Assembly (NCBI GenBank): GCA_913057905.1
Contig: CAJXPB010000001.1
Span: 186,001-250,000 of the forward strand
Direction: 5' to 3'
Source: an uncultured Pseudomonadota bacterium
GTDB lineage: Bacteria > Myxococcota_A > Bradymonadia > Bradymonadales > Bradymonadaceae
DNA: 64,000 nucleotides
The position numbers and the translations under genes were made by a program. Every line of letters starts with the position of its first letter. The first letter of the stretch is position 1. Below the pieces are notes generated by a model, which ran no database searches, was not told the DNA's origin, and saw only the letters and a list, made by a program, of their open reading frames with translations. Below are positions 9,338-18,271 of this stretch, one piece after another.

Positions 9338-11302
9338 ATGCTTCACGTCACTATCCGCGAAAAAGGCGGCCAGCAGTCGACCTACCAGATCGACGGCTCC
9401 GAGATTCGCATCGGCCGAATGAAGAGCAACGACGTCGTCCTGCCGAAGGGCAACGTCTCGAAAAAGCACGCCCGGGTGTACCGTGAAGACGACGCGTTGA
9501 TGATCGAGGACCTGGACAGCACAAACGGGACCTACGTCAACGGCCGAAAAGTCACCTCTGACAAACCGCTCAACGAGAGCGACAAAATCTACATCGGGGA
9601 CTTCGTGCTGGAGGTCGAGACCGGTCAGAAGGCGGACCCCGATGCAGGCCCTCCCGAGCCCCCGGCGCCCAAACAATCTACGCCTCAGGCGTCCCACGGT
9701 GTCTCCGTCGACGACGACGCGCAGACGAGCCTGGGCCCCGGCGGTCCCACGGCTCACACCCCTGATTCCGAGCCGTCCGGCCCGACGATGGACCGATCGG
9801 ACGTCCCCGCGCCGCCCTCGGACGATTCACCCGCCTCAGGACCTCCCGCCGGAAAACCTTCGGCGGACGACCACGATCCGAAGGCCGATACCCTTCGCCA
9901 ACCGTCGGCCACCGAACAATCATCGCCGGACAGCCGTCGGTCGCGCTCTCAAAATCAACGGGCCCAGTCCGACGAGCGCGCCGCCGTCGATGCGTCGGCC
10001 GAACCCCAACGTTCCGAATCAGAGACCGCATCCAGCGCGCGGACCCGCACGTCCCCCGCCCTCCCCAGCATCGCTTTTGAAGACAAGTTCGACGAGGAGG
10101 CCAACGCTCAGCAGGCCATCCTCGCCGACGCGCTTCTGGAGGATATCGCCGGCGACAAACTCCCGCTGGCCTATCCACCCGCCCCCGAGGAGCGCGACTC
10201 CTTTCGAGACCGCGTGGCAGCCATCGCCGAGGACCTCGATTTGGACGGCGATGTCGACCGGCTGATCGACACCGTAACCGAGGAATGTGTGGCGCTCGGA
10301 GCCCTGGAGGAGTACCTCGACAATCCGGAGGTCGACGCCATCCGGGTCAATGACTTCGACCGGGTCATCCTGGAACGCGGCAACGATCGGATCCGCGCTC
10401 CGCGCGCCTTCAGCAGCCCGGAGATGCTCGAAGTCGTCGGATATCGACTTCTGGGAACCCGCGATCTCGGATTGGATTCCGACGAAGTTCGCTTCGACGA
10501 CGGAACCCGGGCCCACATCGTATTGCCTCCCTCCGCGCCGCACGGTCCGGTCCTCTCGATTCAGAAGCCGAACCACACCCAAGCGACAATGGCGGATCTG
10601 ATCGACCGCGAAACATTGTCTCCCGAGATGGGTGAATTTCTGCAGATGTCAGTCGCGTCGGGCCAGACGATTCTGGTGACCGGCCCCGACCAGGAGCACC
10701 GCGCACAGCTCATCGAGGCCCTGGGTCGGCTGATCCCGGAGGGGACTCGAATCGTATCGGTACTGCGGAACCCTCAGATCGAATTGCCACAGGCGAGTGC
10801 CGCCCGACTGGAGGTCGCACGGGCCGACGGCATCGATGCCGACGCGCTGCTCGAGACGGCGGCTGCGATGGAACCGGAACGGCTTGTACTCGACGGCGCA
10901 TACGGCGCCGAAACCTATCGCTGGATCGGCACCGCCGCCACTCAGGCCCCGGGTAGCCTCGCCGGCATTCCGGGCCTCACGGCGTCCGATGCCCTGGCCC
11001 GACTGGAGAGCGCCTGTCGCATGCGATCATACGAGGATTCTCCGCGCGGGCTCCGCGAGCAGGTCGCCCGCGCCATCGACCTCGTCATCCTCGTCGGCCA
11101 GGCCAAAGACGGGACGCCGCGCATCGAGCAGATCACCGAAGTCCAGGGCGTCGACCTCGATACCTTCCGCCTCAGCGACATCTTCTACTTCCGGCCCGAA
11201 GGCACCGCCGGTACCTTCGCTCCGACGGGCTACATTCCCACCTACATCGAAGATCTCCAGGAGACTGGACGGGACGTGGATCTGTCGATCTTTCAGGACT
11301 GA
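9338..11302 (+). CDS. FHA domain protein fused to a CpaF/secretion-ATPase-like domain lacking ATPase motifs
   Basis: 654 residues. Residues 1-90 are an FHA phosphothreonine-binding domain (RIGRMKSNDVVL, VSKKHARV, NGTYVNG). Residues about 95-245 are a low-complexity Pro/Ser/Asp linker. Residues 250-654 align by eye with CpaF/TadA-type ATPases: a leading EECVALGALEEYLDNPEVDAIRVN segment, then a C-terminal RLESACRMRSYE...LREQVARAIDLVILVGQ...ITEVQG order. The Walker A position reads GPDQEHRAQ (449-457) instead of GGTGSGKTT. The Walker B position reads RLVLDGAYG without the catalytic Glu. The protein is therefore predicted not to hydrolyse ATP and may be a phospho-dependent scaffold. It lies 15 bases after oppF with AGGAGA upstream, so it is probably co-transcribed with the importer. 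Confidence 0.8.
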   Translation: MLHVTIREKGGQQSTYQIDGSEIRIGRMKSNDVVLPKGNVSKKHARVYREDDALMIEDLDSTNGTYVNGRKVTSDKPLNESDKIYIGDFVLEVETGQKADPDAGPPEPPAPKQSTPQASHGVSVDDDAQTSLGPGGPTAHTPDSEPSGPTMDRSDVPAPPSDDSPASGPPAGKPSADDHDPKADTLRQPSATEQSSPDSRRSRSQNQRAQSDERAAVDASAEPQRSESETASSARTRTSPALPSIAFEDKFDEEANAQQAILADALLEDIAGDKLPLAYPPAPEERDSFRDRVAAIAEDLDLDGDVDRLIDTVTEECVALGALEEYLDNPEVDAIRVNDFDRVILERGNDRIRAPRAFSSPEMLEVVGYRLLGTRDLGLDSDEVRFDDGTRAHIVLPPSAPHGPVLSIQKPNHTQATMADLIDRETLSPEMGEFLQMSVASGQTILVTGPDQEHRAQLIEALGRLIPEGTRIVSVLRNPQIELPQASAARLEVARADGIDADALLETAAAMEPERLVLDGAYGAETYRWIGTAATQAPGSLAGIPGLTASDALARLESACRMRSYEDSPRGLREQVARAIDLVILVGQAKDGTPRIEQITEVQGVDLDTFRLSDIFYFRPEGTAGTFAPTGYIPTYIEDLQETGRDVDLSIFQD

Positions 11303-11303
11303 C

Positions 11304-11401
11304 GATGGTCACCCCGGCCTCTCTCGACGCCCTGGTCCCCAGGGCGTCTCGGTCGAACCGAGGCTATCTTGCGGCGTGTCGCGCCTGAGGCGCGCCGCCG
11401 C
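11304..11401. repeat. Dispersed double-hairpin intergenic element, copy 1
   Basis: Begins GATGGTCACCCCGG and ends in the inverted repeat GCGGCG...CGCGCC/TGA/GGCGCG...CGCCGC (11371-11401). The same head and tail occur at 21731-21820 and 57186-57274. The middle of this copy is a 10-bp perfect stem (11326-11335 with 11339-11348, loop TCC) and a 6-bp stem (11348-11353 with 11357-11362). It fills the gap between convergent genes and could also end transcription from both sides. Confidence 0.7.
11326..11348. terminator. Strong hairpin between convergent genes
   Basis: GACGCCCTGG (11326-11335) pairs perfectly with CCAGGGCGTC (11339-11348) around a three-base loop, 24 bases after the FHA gene and 62 bases after the mlaC-like gene on the other strand. 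No T-run follows, so intrinsic termination is uncertain. Position and strength suggest a bidirectional terminator or mRNA 3' end stabiliser. Confidence 0.45.
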
Positions 11402-11409
11402 ACGATCCC

Positions 11410-12027
11410 TCACTTGTCTTCCAGCTCTGAGATCTTCTTCTTCATCTTCCCGATCAACGCCTCCCACCCTTCGTCCTCGATGATCTTGGTGTAGGACTCC
11501 CGGTACGTCTCTTCCAGTGAGATATCATCGATGACCAAGTCGTAGATGACCCAGCCCGAGGACTTTTTCATCAGCTTGTACTCGACCGGTTCCCGCTCCT
11601 TTTCGCTGTCACCCCATTTGATGACCGACCGCACGATAGCGCGGTCCCCCTGGCGGCGTTCCTCGGTGTATTCGATTTCGTAATCCTCACCGAGTTGTTT
11701 GCCCTCGAGCTTCTTGCGGTAGTTCGCCTCCAACAGGTCCTTTAGAAGGCTCATGAACTGGTCACGGTCTTCGTCTGACCTGTCCTCCCAGTAGCCGCGC
11801 AGAGCCCGGCTGGCGAGTTCTCGGAAGTCGATGAGCTCGTCGGCAATCTTCGAGAACTTCCGCGCCCGCTCTTCGGATTCCTCCTGACCGAGCAGCCGGG
11901 TCACATCACCCTCGTTCTTTTTGATAAACTGCGTCGGTTCACCGGCCCAGACCATGGGCGCGGCGAGAAAAAGGGCCGTAAAAACCAGGGCAGCGAGGCG
12001 CGTTGTGGAGGGTCGTCGGTAGTTCAT
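11410..12027 (-). CDS. mlaC: MlaC/Ttg2D family periplasmic phospholipid-binding protein
   Basis: 205 residues, the usual MlaC size. Signal peptide with cleavage near PMVWAG. The mature part is the helical/sheet MlaC fold by pattern: DELIDFRELASRALRGYW...RDQFMSLLKDLLEANYRKKL and the C-terminal SGWVIYDLVIDDISLEETYRESY, which matches the conserved 'W.v.Di.idGvSl..nYR..f' motif. MlaC shuttles phospholipid between the inner-membrane MCE complex and the outer membrane. Here it is not with the MCE operon at 40207-46161 but behind sppA and a tolC-like gene, 83 bases after the latter. ATG at 12027 has TTGAGGA upstream and is preferred to a TTG at 12039. Confidence 0.85.
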   Translation of the reverse strand: MNYRRPSTTRLAALVFTALFLAAPMVWAGEPTQFIKKNEGDVTRLLGQEESEERARKFSKIADELIDFRELASRALRGYWEDRSDEDRDQFMSLLKDLLEANYRKKLEGKQLGEDYEIEYTEERRQGDRAIVRSVIKWGDSEKEREPVEYKLMKKSSGWVIYDLVIDDISLEETYRESYTKIIEDEGWEALIGKMKKKISELEDK

Positions 12028-12110
12028 GGTAATCCTCAATCAAGCTAGAAGATGGGCATGACGGAGCCCGAGCACATCCGGTCCATTGGACGCGAAAGTG
12101 CCGTCGATAT

Positions 12111-13694
12111 TCACTTCGAAGTCGTTGCGCCATCCAGTGGCTTCGTGCCGGGTACGGAGCCATCGGACGCCACCCGGGAAAGATAATTGACACCTACGGC
12201 CTGAGCCAGCGCGGCCCGCGCAACCATGTAGTTGTAGCGGGCCTCCAGATGCTTGGCCTTCGCCTCGTAGTACGCCTTCAGCGGTTTGATGGCTTCCTCT
12301 TCCATGTCCTGGATGTCGGTGCCCGCCGTCTCCAGCGACAGCCCCAACTGATCTCGCCAGCGTCGGGCCGCTTCGAGACGCTTGGCCTGAATCTCGATCT
12401 TCTCTCGCGCATCGGCCGCCTCGGCGTACTGCTTGCGGATCTGCAGTTTGATCGCTCCTCGAGCACGGGCTCGCTGCGCCTCGACTTCGCGCAGCTTGGC
12501 CTGCGTCTCCTTTAGCTTTCCCTTTTGAACCAACGGATCGAGATTCCACTGCATACTGATACCGAACTGAATCGACAGCCGGTCCAGTGGGTCGCTGTCG
12601 GGATCGGCGAAGAGATTCGGCTCCGACGGGATTTCATCGGTCGGTACGCACGGACCATCGGCGGTCTGACGTCGACACACATCCTGTTTGGCCGTCTCCT
12701 CGGTAGACGCCGAGAAACCGAATCTGGCGCCGAAGCCGATGTTCGGCAAAAACTGTTGCTTCTCCAATTTGACCGACAGCCGCTGCGCTCGAACCGCCTT
12801 GTTTAATTGAGCCAGTTCCGGACGGTGGTACTGAGCCGCCTCCAGATACACATCGACCGGCTCCAATCCGGCAATCTCCCCGTCGGAATCGAGCTCTCCG
12901 ACCGCCGGGTTCTGCGACTCTACGCGGGTCAAATAATGAAGCCCGTCGGTGGCGATCCGCTCGAGCTTCTGATTGTCCGCGATTCGCTCGTCGACCTCCG
13001 CCGAAAAGATCTGAAGCTTGCGCAGGTCCTCGGTCTCGAATTTCGCCGTCCCGAAATCCCGAGCATCCTGCATCTGCTGGATCTGATCCTCGATCCGCTC
13101 GTCGCCCTCCTTCAACAGATCCTCGTAGGCGCGTGACAGACGCAGGCTGTAGTAGGCGCGTTTGGTCTGGAAAATGACATTCAAGACGGCCTGGCGCCGC
13201 TTCAGATCCGCCACGTCTATCCCGATATCCGCCAGCTTTTTGAGCGTTCCGATCCGACCGAAGGTGTAGAGCGGAATCGCCATCGACAGGTCCTGTGTAA
13301 AGAGCGGACCCACCTGGAGTTGTCCGATTTCGTCGAGGTTCTCGCCGAGCCGGTCCGGGTCGGCGTTCGCCGGAACCGGCGCCAACCCGGTCGTCGACTG
13401 AAACTTCGGCCCGCGACTCCACTTGGCCTGATACTTCTTCCACTCGGCCTTGTCGCGCTTGGCCTCGAATTCGTCGACCAGATCTTCGTTGGTACGCGCC
13501 TGCTTTACCAACGACGACAGTTCGATCGGCTCCCTCGAGGACGCCTCGGACTCCGAGGGCTGCGCGGCCGACGAAGACGGAAAGGCCGCGACCATCCACC
13601 CTCCGAATGCCAACCAGATCAAAACCGGTGACCGATAACCAACCAGCGAATTCATCAGCGGACTCAGTTTCAGGGAAACGATCGCGGACCTCAC
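12111..13694 (-). CDS. TolC family outer membrane efflux protein
   Basis: 527 residues. N-terminal signal peptide ending in SSSAAQ, then two long alpha-helical repeats with coiled-coil character, as in TolC/OEP proteins (VKQARTNEDLVDEFEAKRDKAEW..., and QKGKLKETQAKLREVEAQRARARGAIKLQIRKQYAEA...). Expected to trimerise into an outer-membrane channel with a periplasmic tunnel. The GTG start at 13694 overlaps the sppA stop as GTGA; an internal ATG at 13655 is an alternative that keeps the signal peptide. No cognate membrane-fusion protein or RND/ABC pump is adjacent, so its export partner is unknown. Placement before mlaC suggests an envelope-lipid or protease-linked role. Confidence 0.85.
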   Translation of the reverse strand: MRSAIVSLKLSPLMNSLVGYRSPVLIWLAFGGWMVAAFPSSSAAQPSESEASSREPIELSSLVKQARTNEDLVDEFEAKRDKAEWKKYQAKWSRGPKFQSTTGLAPVPANADPDRLGENLDEIGQLQVGPLFTQDLSMAIPLYTFGRIGTLKKLADIGIDVADLKRRQAVLNVIFQTKRAYYSLRLSRAYEDLLKEGDERIEDQIQQMQDARDFGTAKFETEDLRKLQIFSAEVDERIADNQKLERIATDGLHYLTRVESQNPAVGELDSDGEIAGLEPVDVYLEAAQYHRPELAQLNKAVRAQRLSVKLEKQQFLPNIGFGARFGFSASTEETAKQDVCRRQTADGPCVPTDEIPSEPNLFADPDSDPLDRLSIQFGISMQWNLDPLVQKGKLKETQAKLREVEAQRARARGAIKLQIRKQYAEAADAREKIEIQAKRLEAARRWRDQLGLSLETAGTDIQDMEEEAIKPLKAYYEAKAKHLEARYNYMVARAALAQAVGVNYLSRVASDGSVPGTKPLDGATTSK

Positions 13695-14578
13695 GGCTGG
13701 AGGAATCGATACTCCAGAAGCGGGGTCTGACTGGACTTCAGCTCGTTGGAGACGGTGTCGGAGACCCCTTCGACCGCCCGAGACAAAAAGCCCATCCCGT
13801 CTTTCGGCGGGTATGCCAATTTGGGCTCGCCCTTGAGACCGGCTTCGTTTTTGACCCAGTCGACGGTGTCACTGAAGGTGCCGACCTCGTCGATGAACTC
13901 CAGCTCGGCCGCCCGCCGTCCGGTGAAGATGCGCCCGTCTGCGAACTTTTCGACCTTCGAGCGCTCCAGCTTTCGAGACTCTGCGACGTCGTCGACGAAC
14001 TGTCCGTAGATGTCGTTGACCAGGTCGCCGAAGTACTCGCGCTGGTCTTCGGTAAACTCTTCGAACGGGGACCCGGCGTTTTTGTACTTACCCGATGTCA
14101 CCGTATTTACTTCTACGTTCGCCTTGTCGAGCAATTTCTGGACGTTGAAAAACTGGGTAATTACGCCGATAGAGCCGGTGATCGTCCCGGCATTCGCAAA
14201 GATCTGGTCGGCGCCACATGCGATGTAGTATCCACCGCTCGCGGCGGTCGACCCCATCGACACCGCCAACGGCTTCTCCTTTTTTGTCTCCTGCAGGGCG
14301 TGAAACAGCTCCTGGCTGGGGGCCACCGCGCCGCCCGGCGAGTTGACGCGCACGACGATGCCCTTGATGGAGTCGTCCCGGCGGAACTTCCTGAGGTCCT
14401 CCCGGGTCTCCTTACTCGAGGTAATCGGGCCTTTGATCTCGACGACGCCGATCTTCTCGCCGCCGAACCCGAGCCCGCCATCCCCCAACGATGCTGCCAG
14501 CACGAGCGAAAGGGCGACGAGCGCCACGAAGAGCCCGCCGAATATCAAGAGGATCGTCAACCAGCCGCGCTTTTCCAT
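13691..14578 (-). CDS. sppA: Signal peptide peptidase SppA (short, 36K type)
   Basis: 295 residues, the compact single-domain SppA form. One N-terminal membrane helix (about 7-30) anchors it; the protease domain faces the periplasm. Catalytic Ser is in MGSTAASGGYYIA (Ser114) and the Lys partner in TSGKYKNAGSPF (Lys166 by family pattern). The GTITGSIGVI oligomerisation segment and GRIFTGRRAAELEFIDEVG are also present, so the enzyme should be active. It degrades leftover signal peptides. An in-frame upstream extension exists, but ATG at 14578 precedes the membrane helix directly. First gene of an sppA-tolC-mlaC transcription unit. Confidence 0.92.
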   Translation of the reverse strand: MEKRGWLTILLIFGGLFVALVALSLVLAASLGDGGLGFGGEKIGVVEIKGPITSSKETREDLRKFRRDDSIKGIVVRVNSPGGAVAPSQELFHALQETKKEKPLAVSMGSTAASGGYYIACGADQIFANAGTITGSIGVITQFFNVQKLLDKANVEVNTVTSGKYKNAGSPFEEFTEDQREYFGDLVNDIYGQFVDDVAESRKLERSKVEKFADGRIFTGRRAAELEFIDEVGTFSDTVDWVKNEAGLKGEPKLAYPPKDGMGFLSRAVEGVSDTVSNELKSSQTPLLEYRFLQP

Positions 14579-14685
14579 GGTTTGGTCCGGGAAACAGAAG
14601 CCAAAACGGCGCAAAATCACCGCTCGTCGGGTACCCGATTCACCGGGACCTGTAAAGATCGGCGGTCACTTCATGGGCCCGGTCT

Positions 14686-15231
14686 TCAGTCAAAGCGACT
14701 CTCTGCGAGCACGCTTTGAAATCCGGGGTAGTAGAATTGCTTGGCCGCTCTCGGATAAAAGGCGGAGACGAGCCACACTCGCTGCGAGACCGTCCACTGA
14801 CAGATCACGAGTTGAAACGACCGGCCCTCGATGAGACCGCGGTAAGTTACTTCTGTACCGTCGTGAGGCCCGCAGGACCCCTCTTTTCGGGAGGTCTGCT
14901 CGAAGCCCGCCTGCTTGATGTTTGAATGGAACGTCGAAAAGTAGTTCGGCTGGCGCGGCGGGCCCACGGAGTCGCTGGTGCGGACCTCGATCTGGGCATC
15001 GACGTCGCCGGCGGCCCTGAGGACGACCGTCGCTCCGGCCTGCGGCGGGACTTGGACCCAGCCGGCCGGCACGAACACCGAGGCGTCCTGAGCGGTTAGA
15101 GATACCTCATCGGGAGGCTCCGGTTGTGTCGGAGAGGGCTCGGACGCGTCTGCGGCGTCGGCTGCCGTGGCCGGAGCCGGACTTACAAGCAGGCACAGCC
15201 CGGCGGCCACGACCAAGGGAATCCGCCTCAT
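14686..15231 (-). CDS. Secreted protein of unknown function, paralogue of the gene upstream
   Basis: 181 residues with a signal peptide cleaving near ATAADA. The mature region repeats the pattern of the preceding gene's product: an 'FVPAGW.QVP' start, YFSTFHSNIKQAGF, a Gly-His-Asp-Gly-Thr segment followed by TYRG, and a C-terminal W.V......A..FY..GFQSVL..S.F. This resembles the DcrB/PsbP-like fold used by small periplasmic proteins, but I do not assign a function. Its ATG shares one base with the upstream stop (TGATG), so the two are translationally coupled. Two cysteines (SCGPHDG and VICQW) are absent from the paralogue. Confidence 0.65.
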   Translation of the reverse strand: MRRIPLVVAAGLCLLVSPAPATAADAADASEPSPTQPEPPDEVSLTAQDASVFVPAGWVQVPPQAGATVVLRAAGDVDAQIEVRTSDSVGPPRQPNYFSTFHSNIKQAGFEQTSRKEGSCGPHDGTEVTYRGLIEGRSFQLVICQWTVSQRVWLVSAFYPRAAKQFYYPGFQSVLAESRFD

Positions 15232-15749
15232 CAGTTGCCGCTGCCGCCCTCAGTGAACTTCATGCTTTCGATGACTCCATTGAAGTCACTGACGTACTTC
15301 TCGGCTTCGACATCCTGCATGTATCCGACGACCAGCCAGGCCGTGGAATCACGCAGGAATTCGAAGACCACGACGTTCAGGGTCACGTCGCTGTGTTTGA
15401 ATTCGTAGGTCGTCTTGGTTCCGTCGTGGCCGCCGACGGTCGCGGAGCCCTGGTCGATCTTCTTGAAATCCGATTCCGCCAGCGTCTTGTGGAAGGTGTC
15501 GAAGAAGACATCCGAGACATCTTCGGTCATCAGCTTGGTGCCGACGACCTCGATCTGGCTCTGCGAGCCGTTGTGCTTGAAGTTCGCCACGGACTTGTCA
15601 CTTCCCTGGGCAACCTCCCACTTGGCCGGCGGAGATATCTCGACCCCGAACTGTTCGTCAGTGACGGTCTTGCCACCCTCCTGCGCGAACAAAGCGGGGG
15701 ACACCAGCAGGGCCAGCAGCGACAGGGTTACGATTCGAGCCGTTTTCAT
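15231..15749 (-). CDS. Secreted protein of unknown function, DcrB/PsbP-like pattern
   Basis: 172 residues. Signal peptide MKTARIVTLSLLALLVSPALFAQ. Mature part: FGVEISPPAKWEV, FFDTFHKTLAESDF, GGHDGTKTTYEF, and a C-terminal WLVVGYMQDVEAEKYVSDFNGVIESMKF. These are the landmarks also present in the downstream gene, so the pair arose by tandem duplication. ATG at 15749 is chosen because it begins the signal peptide and has AAGGAG upstream. A promoter-like sequence lies about 60 bases upstream. The fold guess is from pattern only; function unknown. Confidence 0.7.
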   Translation of the reverse strand: MKTARIVTLSLLALLVSPALFAQEGGKTVTDEQFGVEISPPAKWEVAQGSDKSVANFKHNGSQSQIEVVGTKLMTEDVSDVFFDTFHKTLAESDFKKIDQGSATVGGHDGTKTTYEFKHSDVTLNVVVFEFLRDSTAWLVVGYMQDVEAEKYVSDFNGVIESMKFTEGGSGN

Positions 15750-15807
15750 ACGTGGTCTCCTTCGATAGGTCCGACGGAGGTCGTGACGAGTTCCTTTCGA
15801 CGCCGTC

Positions 15808-15836
15808 TGTATAGCAACCGTCGCGAAGGGAGGCAA
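15808..15836 (-). promoter_or_regulatory. Promoter for the tandem paralogue pair
   Basis: On the minus strand TTGCCT (15836-15831), a 17-base spacer and TATACA (15813-15808). Spacing is ideal and each box matches consensus at four of six positions. It lies 59 bases before the ATG at 15749, in the divergent gap with the MscS gene. Confidence 0.45.
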
Positions 15837-15925
15837 CCTCCAAGCCGTTGCATTCACCGCGGTCCGTGGTACTCATAAGGGTGATCCGGCATTCCCATCG
15901 CACGTTCGACATCGAGGAACGCGAC

Positions 15926-18196
15926 ATGCAGAAGCGACAGGTGCGACGCACCTTCGGTGTGGTCTCCGTGCTCGTCTCACTGCTGATTGGGCTCGGCGCC
16001 TGTGCCGACTCCACGTCCGATCTCCCCTCTTCGATCCGCGACAAACTCCCCGGTCAGTCGAAAGTCCTCAAAAACGCCGACCAGCCGGCTCCGTCAGATC
16101 AGAAAAAGGACCAGAGCGCTCAGCCCGACCAGGCTCAGCAGGCACCGAGTGCCTTCCCGATTCGGCCCCTCGAGGTGCGCACAACCAAGGTGCGCCGGTT
16201 TCTGGCTGATGCCTACGAGGGATTCTGGAAACGAGAGCCGATCGGGATCTCGATGTCGACTCTGAATGTGGTGCGCAAGAGCGCGCAGGCGAAGCTGGAG
16301 AACGCGAAACGTTTGCGCGACCGCGCCCGAGAGATGTCGATCGAGGAGCTTCTGGAGCCGACGATTCCGGGCTTGGTCTTCGGGCTCTTCCTGGCGGCTT
16401 TCTTCGTCCTCAGTCGTCAGTTCCGCGACCTGGCCGACCGACTTCAGTCGGGACTTCACCTCGAGATGTCCCGGTGGGTGACCCGACTCTCCCGCGGCGC
16501 GATCCTCATTCTGGGTCGACTACTTCCGGTCGTGTTGTTGTTGGCCGGTGCCTACATCGGCCAGCAGGCGCTCGCCGGGGACTACGCGTGGGCTCGAATT
16601 CTGACCCGGTCCCTGTGGCTTTTACTCCTGTATCGATTCGTCGCGGGGGTGATGATCGTCAGCCTCAGCGGCCGCCTCCTGAAGATGAGCGATTCTCAGG
16701 CGAACCGGCTTGAGAAGCTGGGTCTTCGCGGCACCCGCACCGTCTTCGGGTTCCTGATCGTGCTGATGGCGTTGAGGACGGGTGGTGCGGCCGCAGAGAT
16801 CGTCGGATTGGTCGAGTTCGTCTTCCGCGTCGTCCTGGTCACCTTTCCTCTCTACCTGCTCTTTATCAAAGACGCGCTGGTCCCCTTGCTGCCGGATGAC
16901 GTCGATTCGCGTCCCTACGAAGCCGTCCGACGCTTCCTGGTCAGTAACTACCGCCCCCTGATGTTCGCCACCGCGGGTATCCTCGCCATTCGGGCCGTCG
17001 GGTTCGTCCAGGCCTCGACCTTTCTCCTGTCGCGCACCTACGGGATCATCGGGGTTCTCCTCTTCTCGTTTGTCGGAGGCGCCCGGGTCCGCGACTACTT
17101 TCGCCGACGTGTCGACTTCCTGAGCCCTCATGCCGAGGAGACCGACAAACCGCTCGACCAGACCGATCACCGACAGCTTACACGTCGGATCGACCAGCTC
17201 CTGGCCGTCGCGGTCTTCGCATTCGTGATCGTCACCGTCCTCGAGCTACTCAGATTGCTCGAGCCGACGACCTATCTGCTGCGCATTCCGTTTTTGGCCA
17301 TCGGGACCGCGCGTATCTCGTTTCTGAACATCCTGAATCTGTTGCTGGTCATCACGGGTACGGTCCTGGCCTTTCGGGTGCTGCGCTCCTTCTTGAATGC
17401 GCGCATCTACCCGATGCTCGAGGTCGACGTCGGCGTCGCCTACGCCGTCAATACGATGTTCAAGTACATCATCATTCTGGTGGCGTTCCTGCTCAGCCTG
17501 TCGGCACTCGGCATCAACCTGACCGCCATCACCGTCGTCCTTGCGAGCCTCGGCGTCGGCATCGGATTCGGACTACAGACCCTCGTCGAGAACCTGATTT
17601 CTGGATTCATCATTCTCTTTGGACGATCGGTCCAAAAGGGAGACTTCATCACGGTCTCCGGGACCTACGGCCAAGTCGAGGCGGTCGGTGCGCGCAGCGT
17701 AGTCCTGCGTACGCCCGATAACTACGAGATGCTGATTCCCTCGAAGGAAATCGTCGGCGGCCAGATCATCAACTGGACCTACGAGGACAACACCGTCCGC
17801 GCCAGACTCCCGGTCGGCGTCACCTACAGCGCCGATCCCCGTGAAGTAAAAGAGATCCTCGCCGAGGCGACGAAAAAACACCCCGCCGTGCTGGGCGAAC
17901 CCGAGCCGCGGGTCATCCTCTCGGAGTTCGGGGACAGTTCCGTCAATTTCGAAGTCCTCTTTTACTTCGACTGCAGGGACATCACCCAGCAGATGCTCAT
18001 CGGTGAAATAAACTACGACATCTGGGATGCCCTGGCCGAGGCTGGCATCGGGATCCCGTTTCCCCAGCGGGACCTTCACGTCAAATCAGTTGAACAATGG
18101 GGGCGGCTCAAGGAGATCGCCGAGAAGGCTCAGGAGGTTGGGGCCGAGGAGCTGCCGGAGGCGATTGATGTTGGGGACGACGAAGAAGAGGAGTAG
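15926..18196 (+). CDS. Large MscS-family mechanosensitive channel
   Basis: 756 residues. The N-terminus (VSLLIGLGACADS) looks like a lipoprotein signal with Cys26, followed by an Asp/Gln-rich stretch. Then about eight to eleven membrane helices between residues 150 and 545. The pore-lining TM3 and cytoplasmic MscS core are well conserved: VVLASLGVGIGFGLQTLVENLISGFIILFGRSVQKGDFI, VEAVGARSVVLRTPDNYEMLIPS, INWTYED. It releases osmolytes on hypo-osmotic shock. Size and extra helices resemble MscK/YbdG-type members. ATG at 15926 has GAGGAA upstream; longer frames lack a signal. The C-terminus is highly acidic. The lipobox on a polytopic channel is odd and may instead be a signal-anchor. Confidence 0.88.
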   Translation: MQKRQVRRTFGVVSVLVSLLIGLGACADSTSDLPSSIRDKLPGQSKVLKNADQPAPSDQKKDQSAQPDQAQQAPSAFPIRPLEVRTTKVRRFLADAYEGFWKREPIGISMSTLNVVRKSAQAKLENAKRLRDRAREMSIEELLEPTIPGLVFGLFLAAFFVLSRQFRDLADRLQSGLHLEMSRWVTRLSRGAILILGRLLPVVLLLAGAYIGQQALAGDYAWARILTRSLWLLLLYRFVAGVMIVSLSGRLLKMSDSQANRLEKLGLRGTRTVFGFLIVLMALRTGGAAAEIVGLVEFVFRVVLVTFPLYLLFIKDALVPLLPDDVDSRPYEAVRRFLVSNYRPLMFATAGILAIRAVGFVQASTFLLSRTYGIIGVLLFSFVGGARVRDYFRRRVDFLSPHAEETDKPLDQTDHRQLTRRIDQLLAVAVFAFVIVTVLELLRLLEPTTYLLRIPFLAIGTARISFLNILNLLLVITGTVLAFRVLRSFLNARIYPMLEVDVGVAYAVNTMFKYIIILVAFLLSLSALGINLTAITVVLASLGVGIGFGLQTLVENLISGFIILFGRSVQKGDFITVSGTYGQVEAVGARSVVLRTPDNYEMLIPSKEIVGGQIINWTYEDNTVRARLPVGVTYSADPREVKEILAEATKKHPAVLGEPEPRVILSEFGDSSVNFEVLFYFDCRDITQQMLIGEINYDIWDALAEAGIGIPFPQRDLHVKSVEQWGRLKEIAEKAQEVGAEELPEAIDVGDDEEEE

Positions 18197-18271
18197 GGCG
18201 CGGGGCACGCATCACGATTCACGAATCACGTTTACGTTGGACGTTTACGTTGGACGGGAATCGTTCACGAA

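Noticed and set aside
12111..13694. Periplasmic adaptor or pump next to TolC
   Set aside because: No membrane-fusion or RND/ABC gene is adjacent; the neighbours are sppA and mlaC.
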